Part shown: piece by piece, positions 54,684-64,000 of the stretch
How positions within the stretch are numbered: position 1 is the stretch's first letter
Layout of the letters: the number at the start of each line of letters is the position of its first letter
Source: Aradus depressus
Taxonomy: Eukaryota; Arthropoda; Insecta; Hemiptera; Aradidae
Length of the DNA: 64,000 bases
NCBI GenBank assembly: GCA_963662175.1
Contig: OY759224.1
Location: 32,683,489-32,747,488 of the forward strand
Reading direction: 5' to 3'
Made by a program: the position numbers and the translations under genes
The notes under the pieces: model-generated
Told to the model about the DNA's origin: nothing
The model's input: only the letters and a program-made list of their open reading frames with translations
The model's database searches: none

Positions 54684-57600
54684 CTAAAATAGAAATTAAT
54701 ACAAAAAATTAATAATATTAATGAACGAAAAATTACTTAAAAATAGCTCGGCTCTCCCTCCAAAGCCAGTCGACTTTTCGGCTAAAACTCAATATTTGAT
54801 TTACATATTGGCTTGTCAATCCTCATACTAAATTGTGTGTCGAAAAATTTATTGCATCGCTAGTTATTAGAGTGGCTCTGATACTCCCTCCCTTCGACAG
54901 ATCTTGCGGAAAATGTATATTTTCCATCCTTATGGGGTTTTGAATGTACAATAGACTCTTCCTTATCCGGCGTTCTGTTAACCGGCGCGCTTCTTTATCC
55001 GGCGCTCGCAAAATAATATCAAATTTGTTAAACTAAAATTAATATTCAATTATATAATTCTGTAACTCACGAATCTTTTATGTATTTTTATTGTACATAT
55101 GTACATTGTATTTATAATGAAGATAACGCTAATACAATATTTTATTACTTCACTAATATCCTATAAATAAATTATAATAAATACATAGTTGAAAATCAAA
55201 CATTTATAAAAAATGTTTCCTAGAATAGAAAAACAAAGGTACCGTCCCGTCCGTGGCACAACGATATCGTCTTATCGGGAAATGAACACCTAACTAGTAA
55301 AGTATGGACATATTAGTCAATTTAATAAATGTTATCAACAAAATACCTACCTGTTTTATTCCTTAGCTCACCTAAAAACACTTTTTTTTATGCTTTGATA
55401 TATTTTTTCTTATTAATTGATGATTTCCGTTATCCGGCGTCACGTCGGGTCCCCCTCCCGGACTGATTCCGATGAAAATTAATACTTGTCGACCTTATAG
55501 GGCTTTGAATTTACACATGAAATTTTGTGTTAATGCATTCATCATAACGGCAGTTATTAAAGTTTTTATGTTCAGCCACCCCCTAATCTCACCCTTCTCA
55601 TTTGACCGATTGGGCTGAAAATCAATAGGTGTCGTCCTTTGGGAGTTCTGGATACACATATAAAATTTCGTGTCGATACATTCATTCTATCTGGAGTTAT
55701 CGTAGAAGGAATCGTAGAAGGAAGAAATTTTTTTTTTTTTTCATTTTTGAAATCGTCGGAAAACATGATATTCCGATGATAATTCCGCGTCGGATTTCTG
55801 ACCGATTACACAACTTTCCCTATACTTCATAGATGGGGAAGTTAAATCGGTAAAAGTGATGGGGAATTTCTTAATAAAACAATTATTTCCTTCGTTGAGA
55901 CCATTATTGTTAACAATCAGACTGTCTTAGAACATAGTAAGGACCATATGGGAGTTTTTCAATGGTTAAAGACAACCATAAAATGTGGTCGTGGTTGGTT
56001 GGAATGGGACCAAGTGTGGCTAGAAACGCCGTCTCGACCACAGTCGGACAAGTATCGACACCCTTACCGCACCAGGTCACTAGACAATGTGAGGCATTTA
56101 ATGGAAAAACCTTTAAAGAGAAAAGACTGAAAAGAAAATCTTCTATGAAAATTAGGAAAACTCAAGAACTAATCAGTTTAGTTGTATTCTTTCGTTGCGG
56201 TTAATTCTTTTCTTCATTTCATTTAAAAACATATTTTTTTCTACACCAAAGTTTCGGATTGAAAACCCATCCTCAGAATCTGTTTTTGTTTGTGTATTTC
56301 TAATTATGTGAAACTTTTTCACATATTTTCATTAACTTTTAACGATGTATTATTTTTTTTGGAGTCATCTCGTCAGGAGTCTAACATAAGAAACACAATA
56401 TGAGAAATATACTACCAAAAGACAGATACTGATGAAAGGGCATGCAGCCGACTTTGTAGAAAACATTAGTTTTAGAACAAAGTGGGAGAAAAAACAGAGC
56501 TGCAATGAAATAATTCAAGTTTGTTTAGAGGGCGCCAGTAGCTGAGAGGTAGCATACTAGCCTACTGAACTAAAGATCGCGGGCTCGAAACCCGGCCGAG
56601 GTAAAAACCTTGAGCACGCAGTGCTTCGGATTGGATGCTAAGCGATGGTCCCGAGCCTGAGCGAGGTACTCGTTAAAGTTTCATACCTCAGGTAACTAAA
56701 CCAAGGTAAGCAAAATTTAGGACTCCCAGAGTAGTGAGGCTCATGTCCACCGGAGCGATGGAAGAGCCCTCTGGTAGTAGGTGATATGATCTCGTAGTTA
56801 AAGCCCGGGCATGACTCATAATAACTAATTAACTATATCAAATAGATTAGAAGAGGGCGCCGGTAGCTCAGTGGTATGCGTGCTTGTCTTCTGAGCTAAA
56901 GGTCGTGGGTTCGAAACTCGACCGAGGCCCTTAGTTTATTTTATCTGGGAGGTAAAATAAACTTAAGCACGCCGTCCTTCCGATGGGACGTTAAGCGATG
57001 GTCTCGAGCTTGTACGATGTCAGGTACTCGTTAAAGACCTCTACCCTAGGTGAATAAAAATGTAGGGTAGGCAAAATTTAGGACTCCTACAGTAGAGTCG
57101 GGCTCATGTCCATTAGAGTGACGAAAGAGCGCTCTGGTAGTAGGCGATATGACCTCGTAGTTAATGCCCGGGCATGAGTCATAAAACCTAACCTATATTG
57201 GATTAGCTCAATTAATAATAAATAAAATAAAACTATAAGGAAGACTTACATCGAGTTCGTCAATGATGGACTTTTTGTACTCCTTGCAGGTCTTGAAATA
57301 CCCGTCCGTGAGGACAATTCCTGCGGCGAATATAATAATAGCAGAAGCTATCGACACCACAGAACAAGAGACTGCGAAGATCTTGGGCACTCTTTGTGGA
57401 TTCAGTTCCCTCTGACTGGACAGAGACAAAATAATAAAATAACATGAACTCTGACAATGGCAATACCAATGCAGGTGTATTGTAATATTCTTAATCAGTT
57501 TACAAAAATTAAACTTAATTTATAAATAAATTGAACAAATAAATAAAACAAACAAAAATAAATTAATGTTTAAATTAAATATTAAATTTAATCTGCAGTC

Positions 57601-60027
57601 ATCTCTCACACTTGAGATTCTGCACAGTTAAACTGCAGTTTCTTTTGTTAACAGGGATGATAATAACAATTGGAGGATTGTGCGGATGGCTGTGATGATA
57701 AGGAATTGGCAAGAGGATAATTGTGGAACTTGGAAAAACGGAAATTGTTGAAGTCTTGGACAAAAGGAACTTTGAGGTTATTGTGGAGTGTGAGGTTAGA
57801 AACAAAAAAGGGAGCATCTACAATGGTTCTAAGGATTTTGGATTGGAAGGATTGGATACGGTTGAGATGTTTGATGGCTTGGCTGAGTCACATAGCTCCA
57901 TTCCAACGGTCCATATCGCTCTTGTATATTGTAAGTTTGTTCCAACTGTAGGTCTGTACAGTTGTCCGGATCGTCTGTTTAGTTCTTGGCGTTTCAGTCG
58001 AGTATGGCGGTTCCAAGTTAGTCCCAGGTAGAACCCAAGATAGTTGGTTGGAAATAGGAATTGGTACATTCTTGAACAGAACTGGTGGACATGATTGTCG
58101 CCTGAGGGTGAAGGTGATGTAGACACATTTCTCCTCATTGACTTTTATTCTCCACAACCTGCATCAGGTTTCCATATCGTGGAGATACTTTTGCAGATTT
58201 CGAGAGGCAATGGTAGGATCAGGATTGGTGGAGAGGATAGCGGTATCGCCCGCAAAGGTAGCTAGGAGAGTATTAGGGTTGATGGGAATATGAGCAGTGT
58301 ACAGTGTGAAAAGGACTGGTCCCAGGACACTTCCTTGGGGAACACCAGCCTCTATAGGTTTATAGTCAGAAGCGGTCGGACTCCTAAATTTAAAGAGATA
58401 CTTTCAATTTTAGTATTTGTTATTCCTAGAGCCATACTATTATCAACATAATTGGTCTTAGGAAATAAGATTGTATAAAACATATACATAGAGCTTATCA
58501 GCTGAGAGTCCGGACGCATTTAATTTAACATCTTAAGAGTAGCGTCGAGGGGGCACGTGCCCCCCCAATATACCCTCGACGCCACTTTAAATATAATATA
58601 ATTCAAACAGAAAGTAAAACTGCTAAACACAAAGTATATAATAATGATACCTGTATTCATGAATACTGTCTGCCACAAGGATTATGTTTTACTGAATTAT
58701 TAAATGATATTCACTTCCGCATGTACTTAGTATAGGGGAAGTTATGTAATTGGTCAGAATATGCGAAGCCACTTTCAACGAAATTTTATGTTTTTCGACC
58801 CCCTGATTCCAAAAACGAAAAAAAAATTATATCTGTCTGAGTGTCTGTGAACACGATAACTGAACACGATAACGAAAGAATGTATCGACATGAAATTTTA
58901 TATATGTATGCGCAGAACCCTGTAAGGAGGACACCTATCGATTTTCAGCCAAATCGGTTAAAGGGGGAGGCTTAACATAAAAACTCTAATAACTGCCTGT
59001 CGAGGGCACCGGTAACTCAGTGGTATGCCTGCTTGCTTACTTAGCTAAAGTTCGCGGATTCAAAACCCGGCCGAGGCCCTTAGTTTATTTTATCTGGGAA
59101 ATAAAATTAACTCAAGCACGCTGTCGATGGTCCCGAGGCTGTACGATGTCAGTTACTCATTAAAGACCCTTACTCTAGGTGAATGAAAATTTAGGACTCC
59201 CATAGTAGAGTCGGACTCATGTCCACCAGAGCGACGAAAGAACGCTCTGGTAGTAGGCGATATGACCACGCAGCCAGGGCATGAGTCATAATAACTATGT
59301 CTAATAACTGCCGTTGTAATGAATGTATCAACATAAAATTTCTTAAGTGAATTCAAAACCCTTTACGGACGACACTTATAAATTTTCAGCGGAACCGGCA
59401 GAAGGGAGATCAGAAGGGCTCAACTCAAAAACCCTAATAACTGCCGATGTAATGAATTTATCGACACAAAGTTTAGTATGAGGATTAAGGAGCCCCTATG
59501 TAAGTCAACTATTGAATATTTGCGCAAACGGTTGACTGGTTTTTGTGGGTAGCGAAAAGTTAATTTATTAATTCGTTCTGGGGTCATTGCCGGTGTTTCG
59601 CCGATTTGTTTTTTCTATCCTGAAAGTTTGTTTTTGTAAATTCGTTACAGACGTCTAACGTCTTCAACCAACAAAACTCTAAATATAATACTTACATATA
59701 CGGTTTGTTGGTAAGTAGAATTCGTCTACTTTCTTTGGATGCTCTATCATGAAAACCATGGTAAATACCAACCAAAAAAGACCATAAAACGAGCGGCAAT
59801 GGTGAAAAAGTAACAAAACTACAATTATGATAATCCCCTCCAGAGAATTCAACAAAACCCCAAGTACCGTAGAGAACACAACCACAATCGTTGTTAGGGT
59901 CACCGCAAGTGTTGAGTGTATTGTGCCAATAGTACCAAACAATAGCCATACTGCAACTTCCACTCACGGCACAAATCATACCCACAAAGTTGAGGATACA
60001 CAATTGGCGATGAGTCCGCATCCTCAT
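54417..60027 (-). CDS. Four-helix membrane protein, three exons, 254 residues
   Basis: Exons on the minus strand are 60027-59696, 57415-57250 and 54683-54417. Junctions are AT/GTAAGT to CCAG/T, then GAT/GTAAGT to TTTTAG/GCA. The phases fit and the total is 255 codons including stop. Hydrophobic segments lie near residues 9-31, 70-92, 120-145 and 220-242. The first loop is Cys-rich (near 41, 48, 50, 69) with an NCS sequon. The third loop holds DGYFKTCKEYKKSI and MSCGAAFDFLDYLQPDPDYL. This looks like a tetraspan-type plasma or vesicle membrane protein. Length and helix layout weakly recall TMEM179, but I do not recognise the family firmly. Introns of 2.3 and 2.6 kb are packed with SINEs and LINE debris. 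Confidence 0.8.
54745..55835 (-). repeat. Hairpin-ended repeat (minus) split by a pogo-like element
   Basis: GGCTCTCCCTCCAAAGCCAG starts the repeat. At 54949 CAATAGACTCTTCCTTATCC after TA looks like a pogo-type end, and about 500 bases later TTATCCGGCGTCACGTCGGG precedes resumption of the repeat (GATGAAAATTAATACTTGTC). It ends CCGATTACACAACTTTCCCT, ATACTTCATAGATGGGGAAG. The pogo piece lacks a convincing right end. Confidence 0.55.
56250..56290 (-). repeat. Foldback-type arm with CUGAGGA core
   Basis: On the minus strand: CTGAGGATGGGTTTTCAATC CGAAACTTTGG. Stem II GGGU/AUCC can pair. The base at the cleavage position is G, which would not be cleaved. Confidence 0.4.
56527..56832 (+). repeat. 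Family-1 SINE, full length, diverged
   Basis: GAGGGCGCCAGTAGCTGAGA (A-box), GGCTCGAAACCCGGCCG (B-box variant), AAAGCCCGGGCATGACTCAT, AATAACTAATTAAC. A second SINE starts 21 bases later. Confidence 0.85.
56853..57195 (+). repeat. Family-1 SINE, full length, CCTAA tail
   Basis: GAGGGCGCCGGTAGCTCAGT, GGTTCGAAACTCGACCG, then AATGCCCGGGCATGAGTCAT, AAAACCTAACCTA. It ends 55 bases from exon 2 of the minus-strand membrane protein gene, in the opposite orientation. Confidence 0.88.
57250..57415 (-). CDS. Membrane protein exon 2 (helix 3)
   Basis: After CTGTCCAG it reads QRELNPQRVPKIFAVSCSVV, a helix through IIIFAAGIVLTDGYF, then TCKEYKKSIIDELD. It starts by completing an Ile codon with the two bases of exon 1 and ends in phase 0 at GAT/GTAAGT. 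Confidence 0.82.
57600..58370 (-). pseudogene. Jockey-type LINE reverse transcriptase fragment
   Basis: The minus strand reads AGVPQGSVLGPVLFTLYTAH, TFAGDTAILS, then WRIKVNEEKCVYITFTLRRQ and, in other frames, YLGFYLGLTW and SNLTLHNNLKVPFV. These are RT motifs 4-7 and the thumb of the Jockey clade. FADD is changed to FAGD, a stop follows MET, and the frame shifts twice. It lies in intron 1 of the membrane protein gene. Confidence 0.85.
58726..59606 (+). repeat. Hairpin-ended repeat interrupted by a SINE
   Basis: GTATAGGGGAAGTTATGTAA, TGTCTGTGAACACGATAAC up to 59000; resumes TAATAACTGCCGTTGTAATG at 59303 and ends GGGTCATTGCCGGTGTTTCG, CCGATTTG. Its 3' end is 85 bases from exon 1 of the membrane protein gene. 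Confidence 0.65.
59003..59300 (+). repeat. Family-1 SINE
   Basis: GAGGGCACCGGTAACTCAGT, GGATTCAAAACCCGGCCG, GTAGTAGGCGATATGACCAC, CAGGGCATGAGTCATAATAA. Part of the body (CCGTCCTTCGG) is lost. Confidence 0.8.
59696..60027 (-). CDS. Membrane protein exon 1 (start, helices 1-2)
   Basis: It begins MRMRTHRQLCILNFVGMICA and ends in LLTNKPY plus two bases. A second in-frame Met two codons in could also serve as the start. Just upstream the sequence is AT-rich and gives no clear promoter. An upstream 5' UTR exon is possible (see 60356-60570). The donor AT/GTAAGT is strong. Confidence 0.78.
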
Positions 60028-60355
60028 AAAATATATAAATATACAACACTATTTACACTATAAAATACTATTCCACCATAATGTCACTTATGGAACCTTC
60101 TGGATGAGTTTTAGTTGTGTATCTAAAACTCTATCCTCCTGATAAAGATAATATTATCTAAAGCAAACATTAGTTTCAGATAAGAAGGAACCGACTCCCT
60201 TAATACCCGCTTCCCAGTATCATATTTATTTTTTCCACATATTTCTAATAATATTTTTTCTTCTTTTAATTGGATCAAGACATTTACTAAACAATGATTT
60301 ATATACATACAGCATCGATATAAACTGTTCGATATGTAATAAAGGCGATACATAC

Positions 60356-60570
60356 CTATATCCCCAGGGCTAGTGCCCCACTCCATCCTTGACCTCCAGA
60401 GATGTCCAACGTTCCTGTCCAGTGCCAAAGTTCTCCATTTGTGCGTCCATCCATCCCTTCCTGGATCATCTTTGTCCTCTGTTTCCATTCTGCGTCCCCT
60501 GCTGTCACTTTGGGTTCCTGAAACTCCGCAGGGACCTCGACGGTAGTCCTGTTCTTCCAGAGGCCATTTT
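60356..60570 (-). other. GC-richer segment, possible 5' exon, unrecognised
   Basis: On the minus strand, after CTTAATCCAG, about 215 bases stay open in two frames (one reads EEQDYRRGPCGVSGTQSD, another VEVPAEFQEPKVTAGDAEW). It ends at ATATAG/GTATGT, a good donor. It could be an upstream exon of the membrane protein gene, part of another gene, or old repeat. No domain is recognised. Confidence 0.3.
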
Positions 60571-60609
60571 TTCTGGATTAAGAATGTTCTACAGAATCTT
60601 TCTATCATA

Positions 60610-60812
60610 GAAATAGAAGACGTTGTCTTCCCATTGTTTTATTATAAACCAGAACCAGTTTTCAACGCAACAGCGTCATCATCAGGACAACGGGCCCTTT
60701 AATCGCTATGCTGTGTGGGTGGGATGTACCACTGATGATGACGCTGTTCCGTTGAAGATCTGTCAATAATAAAACAGTGGGAAGACAACATATTTTATTT
60801 CTATGTGAAATC
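60610..60812. repeat. Foldback element, family E
   Basis: CATAGAAATAGAAGACGTTG, GTTTTATTATAAACCAG and CAACGCAACAGCGTCATCAT at the left, and inverted TGATGATGACGCTGTTCCGT, TCAATAATAAAACAGTGGGA and TATTTCTATGTG at the right. On the minus strand: CUGAUGA, U, GACGC-UGUU-GCGUU, GAAAACUGGUUC. Confidence 0.65.
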
Positions 60813-60994
60813 TCGTCCCCACTATATCTTACTAGCACATATGAATCTTGCTCTCGATAAGAGCGAAACAAAGAAAAATTATCTTGACCAGAAAAGGGCT
60901 TCAAGCAATTAACACGAAGTTACATGCCATTCAAAATGTTAAGTCGCCGGTGTAGTGTTTCGTATCGCCCTTGTGTGAGGGTTCCATGTCAACC

Positions 60995-61155
60995 TTCTCA
61001 TATCCGCGCTTTAACCATAAGGTCATATCGCCTACTACCAGAGCGCTTTGGTGGACATGAGCTCGACTGTACTGTAGGAGTCCAATTTTGCCTACCTAGG
61101 TCTTTAACGAGTAACTGACATCGTACCATCGTTTATTGTCATATACAAAGGACGA
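60995..61155 (-). repeat. Partial family-1 SINE, minus strand
   Basis: CGCGCTTTAACCATAAGGTC, GCCTACTACCAGAGCGCTTT, GGTCTTTAACGAGTAACTGA, CATCGTACC. The head is missing. Confidence 0.7.
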
Positions 61156-61345
61156 CGTATTACAGTTGTTGACAGTTAAAGAAGTGGAAAGAGTTCGTAG
61201 CTGCTTTTTGTTGTGAAGAACGTAAAGACCAATACTGAGCTAACTTTTAGATAAATCTTTCAAAGAAAGTTTACAATGTTGTACAACACACTTCCGTGAC
61301 AGCGTTTTTCAAGTGCCAATTATATTCTGGATACTTAAGCAACTA

Positions 61346-61618
61346 GAGGGCGCCGGTAGCTCAGTGGTATGCATGCTTGCTTTGCGACAGATAGAATAAC
61401 ATGAAAAAAACGGATGGGAAGACAAGCGATGGTCTCGAGCCTGTACGATGTTAGCTACTCGTTAAAGACTCCTACCATAGATGAATAATCCAAAGTAGGT
61501 AACATTTAGGACTCCCAGAGTAGAATCGGGCTCATGTCCACCAGAGTGCTCTTTCGTCACTCTGGTGGTAGGCGATATGACCTTGTAGTCAAAACCCAGG
61601 CATGAGTCATAATAACTA
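61346..61618 (+). repeat. Family-1 SINE with 15-base TSD and internal deletion
   Basis: ATACTTAAGCAACTA at 61331-61345 and 61619-61633. It has GAGGGCGCCGGTAGCTCAGT, a deletion of the B-box region, then CTGTACGATGTTAGCTACTC and ACCCAGGCATGAGTCATAAT. Confidence 0.85.
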
Positions 61619-62199
61619 ATACTTAAGCAACTATCAGGTGTACAAAAACAATGAAACATACGAACTTAGTGTATGGAATCCTATGGACATCGCTAGTTTA
61701 AGGAGAGAAAAAAGATTAAGGTTTAGTATGTTCCAATTATTTGTCACCTGGCTAATATATCTGTCTTTTGAACGTAGATGTATCTTTATTTTAACAAGAA
61801 ATACAATCTGTTTACATTTGATAAGGATTTCTGAATCTTTTAGCTATTTTTAGATGTTATTAATACCACATTATATATATAATTACTGTCCCAGCTATGC
61901 ATAGTATATAGCAAGTTACGTAATCGATAAAATAATTTATGTTTAGTTCAAAAATTAATGTATATCTCCGTTTACGTCTGAAGACAATAAATCCCGATAG
62001 AATGAATGTTGTGTCCAGAACTACATAAAAAATGTATTGATTTTTCTCAAACAAACTGAAATTAAACAGATGGTCTCTAACGCATTTATATAAACATGAA
62101 ACGGATTTCTGATGAAACAAAAAAATCATTCCTGTAGTGACAAAACTTCTATTTACACAAGTTGAGTATAGCAAGCAAAGGCGCGGATACTTTTTAAAA

Positions 62200-63085
62200 A
62201 ATTGAAAATAAATTTCTATTTTGGGACCACAAGTCCCCTAAAAATAAACACATACAGAGTCAAAGAGAAAGCAACAATAAAATAAAATATCAGTTAGCGC
62301 CAAATAGAAAAAAATATAAATACGATAAATATTTAAATAAACACTTTGGCTAAGTGGAAAATAGACATATAGTATTTATTTATTTACAACGGCATAACAT
62401 TTGCCATTAGCAATTGCGATAACTAGTGCAGTGTCAAGTGCGTGGCTACTGCCGAGGTACATGACCGAAGAGGAGCCCAGGCTAGTCCTGGAGCAGGTCC
62501 CTCTGCCATATCCGCTTGAAGCATCGTGGTGGATTTGTGGGGAGGTTGTTTGTAGATAATTCTTGTATAAGTGGATTGGCGTGATGGTGGAGTTTGTCGT
62601 GAAAATGTTAATAATAATATCGTGTCCTGATAACAGAAGGTACAAATGGGATGTTGAGGTCATTATGTAATGTGAGGTTGGAAACGTAAAATGGTGCATC
62701 GGCAATGTGGCGTAGTATGATGGATTGTATTGATTGAAGTCGTATGTTTGATTTTTTGGCTGATCTACAAATTTCGATTCCGTAAGTCCAGATTGGTTTT
62801 AGTATAGTGTTGTATATGTGGTTTGTTTTCAAGCGATAATGTCGATCGTCGTCCGATGATTAATTTCAATCGTCCAAATATTCTTTTGAGGTCTAAGAGT
62901 TTCATTCTGATGTGAGATCTTCAAGTTAAACGTCTGTCTAAATAAAGTCCTAGATATTGGACAGTGTCAGATGCAGGAATGAGCTGGTTGTTAATGTAAA
63001 CTGGTGGACAAGTGTTGTGTCTGAGAGTGAATGTGGTTTGCAGAGATTTGTCTCTATTAACTTTTATTCTCCATTTGTTGGCCCA
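62200..63085 (-). pseudogene. Jockey-type LINE 3' end with 3' UTR
   Basis: The minus strand reads WANKWRIKVNRDKSLQTTFT, LRHNTCPPVYINNQLIPAS and YLGLYLDRRLT, then ILKPIWTYGIEICRSAKKSN and SNLTLHNDLNIPFV. These are the RT thumb and C-terminus of a Jockey-clade protein, with stops and shifts. The 3' UTR ends with the CTTGTGGTCCC-type hairpin near 62230. A sister of 57600-58370. Confidence 0.82.
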
Positions 63086-63189
63086 GACATATAGTATAAA
63101 GACAAAAATATATCAATTAAAAAGAGAAGAATGGCCAGGCGGTTTGAAATAATATTAATTTAAGAGAAATAGATGCAATACTAAAATGA

Positions 63190-63545
63190 AGTGAATAAAA
63201 TAAGAATTGATAGTAAATGTAGGAAAATACAAAGGAAGGCTAATTGGAGGGAGAGGATTGTATGTCGAAGAGGAATTGGAACAGAGAGGATTTGAAGGAA
63301 GCCACGGAAGGAGAGTGACGGAGGTGGGGAGGCAGGGAGTTGCAGAGAGAAGAGGATTGGACAAGGAACGAGTTGTGGAAAGCAGAGGAGCGATGGGAGG
63401 GGATGAAGAGGTCCGAAGGGCGGGATCTGGTGTGTCTTTGGTGGACGGAGGATTTAAATTGGATCATTTGGTTTGGTTATTTGAGCATTTGGAAGAGGAA
63501 GGAACCTAGGAAGTAGTTTCGGCGGATGGGATACTTAGGGATCTT
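63190..63545 (-). pseudogene. LINE ORF2 C-terminal fragment
   Basis: The minus strand encodes TRSRPSDLFIPSHRSSAFHN, SFLVQSSSLCNSLPPHLRHS and PSVASFKSSLFQFLF. The R-T..FHNSF...WNSLP...SFKxxL pattern is the common C-terminal end of several non-LTR clades; here Cys replaces the usual Trp. The plus-strand open frame at 63207-63509 is its shadow. Confidence 0.65.
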
Positions 63546-63669
63546 GATGGAAAATCAATTCTGAACAAAAAAGTACCAAACATGAGTCTCCAAATACTTC
63601 CCTAACAAGTTGATAGTATAAACACTTTAATAACCCACAATAACATAAATAAAGGGATAAATATCTACA

Positions 63670-63740
63670 AAATGAAATGAAAAATAGTCGTTATTCTGGG
63701 AAATACATTCCCTAAGAATAATAACATAGGAAATGAACAA
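63670..63740 (-). repeat. LINE 3' tail fragment
   Basis: TTATTCTGGGAAATACATTC CCTAAGAATAATAACATAGG matches the tails at 34305 and 62215. Nothing upstream of it is preserved. Confidence 0.55.
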
Positions 63741-63747
63741 AAGAATA

Positions 63748-63832
63748 CAAGGGCTCATTTCTATTAGAGCGACGAAAGAGGGCTCTGGTGGTAGGGGGAT
63801 ATAGCCCGGGCATGAGTCACAATAACTAACAA
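63748..63832 (+). repeat. Family-1 SINE 3' scrap
   Basis: GGGCTCATTTCTATTAGAGC GACGAAAGAG, then AGCCCGGGCATGAGTCACAA, TAACTAAC. Confidence 0.68.
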
Positions 63833-64000
63833 TGTAGAAATCATACTGAGGTAAGTATTAATATAGAATCATGAGAATCCTAGCGCTATCTATAATAAAC
63901 TAATAATAAGGTCAACCTCACATTCCGAAGTATCTTGAGGGTATCTTAGAAGTCACTTCCTATATTGAGTGGTGGGGAGACACAAACGGCGCCACTCCCA

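Noticed and set aside
59153..59356. Open frames with SYDYVTS/SPTTRALFRHSGGHEPDS-type translations seen at many sites
   Set aside because: All are reverse translations of the family-1 SINE 3' half, not proteins.
63207..63509. 100-codon Gly/Glu/Arg-rich plus-strand open frame
   Set aside because: Antisense of a LINE C-terminal coding fragment.

Overview
The window is AT-rich eukaryotic DNA. Its intron-rich genes, tRNA-derived SINEs, mariner, pogo, piggyBac, Harbinger and Transib relics, Jockey-type and RNase H-bearing LINE fragments, and a (CCTAA)n SINE tail resembling the insect telomere repeat all suggest an insect. A hemipteran is plausible, but that is inference.

Two protein-coding genes can be reconstructed from exon homology, splice sites and reading phase. 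The first, on the plus strand, is the AP2-associated / numb-associated kinase gene (AAK1/BIKE/Nak family). Fourteen exons between 5225 and 48161 join in one open frame of about 878 codons; the 5' exon(s) lie left of the window. Exons 1-6 (5225-19457) encode the kinase domain from the glycine loop to the end of the C-lobe. Exons 7-14 encode the endocytic adaptor-binding tail with DPF and NPF motifs, ending in NPFS-stop. One intron is 15.8 kb and is preceded by a 54-base Ser-rich exon. The second gene, on the minus strand (60027 down to 54417), has three exons and encodes a four-helix membrane protein of 254 residues. The two genes converge across about 6.2 kb.

Almost everything else is repeats. 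The main classes are: (1) a roughly 345-base tRNA-type SINE in more than 20 full or partial copies, and a shorter SINE derived from a class II tRNA; (2) an unclassified, hairpin-ended 0.5-0.9 kb repeat with internal modules of about 190 bases; (3) several families of inverted (foldback) repeats, two of them with clear 15-18 base target duplications, that share a CUGANGA-stem-GAAA core resembling a hammerhead ribozyme; (4) DNA transposons with recognisable ends: two mariners, a Tigger, a pogo MITE, a Harbinger, a piggyBac MITE, two Transib MITEs whose ends carry the CACAGTG heptamer and CGNNN target duplications, and several unclassified MITEs; (5) 5'-truncated LINEs; (6) a 101-base x 5 tandem repeat and a 43-base x 5 repeat.

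Region by region: 1-5224 repeats within the first visible intron; 5225-27062 kinase exons separated by repeat-filled introns; 27063-45581 the large introns, with Harbinger, LINE, MITEs, the satellite and nested foldbacks; 45582-48161 last two kinase exons; 48162-54416 mostly unique AT-rich intergenic DNA; 54417-60027 the minus-strand membrane-protein gene with SINE, Jockey and repeat insertions in its introns; 60028-64000 repeats and LINE debris.
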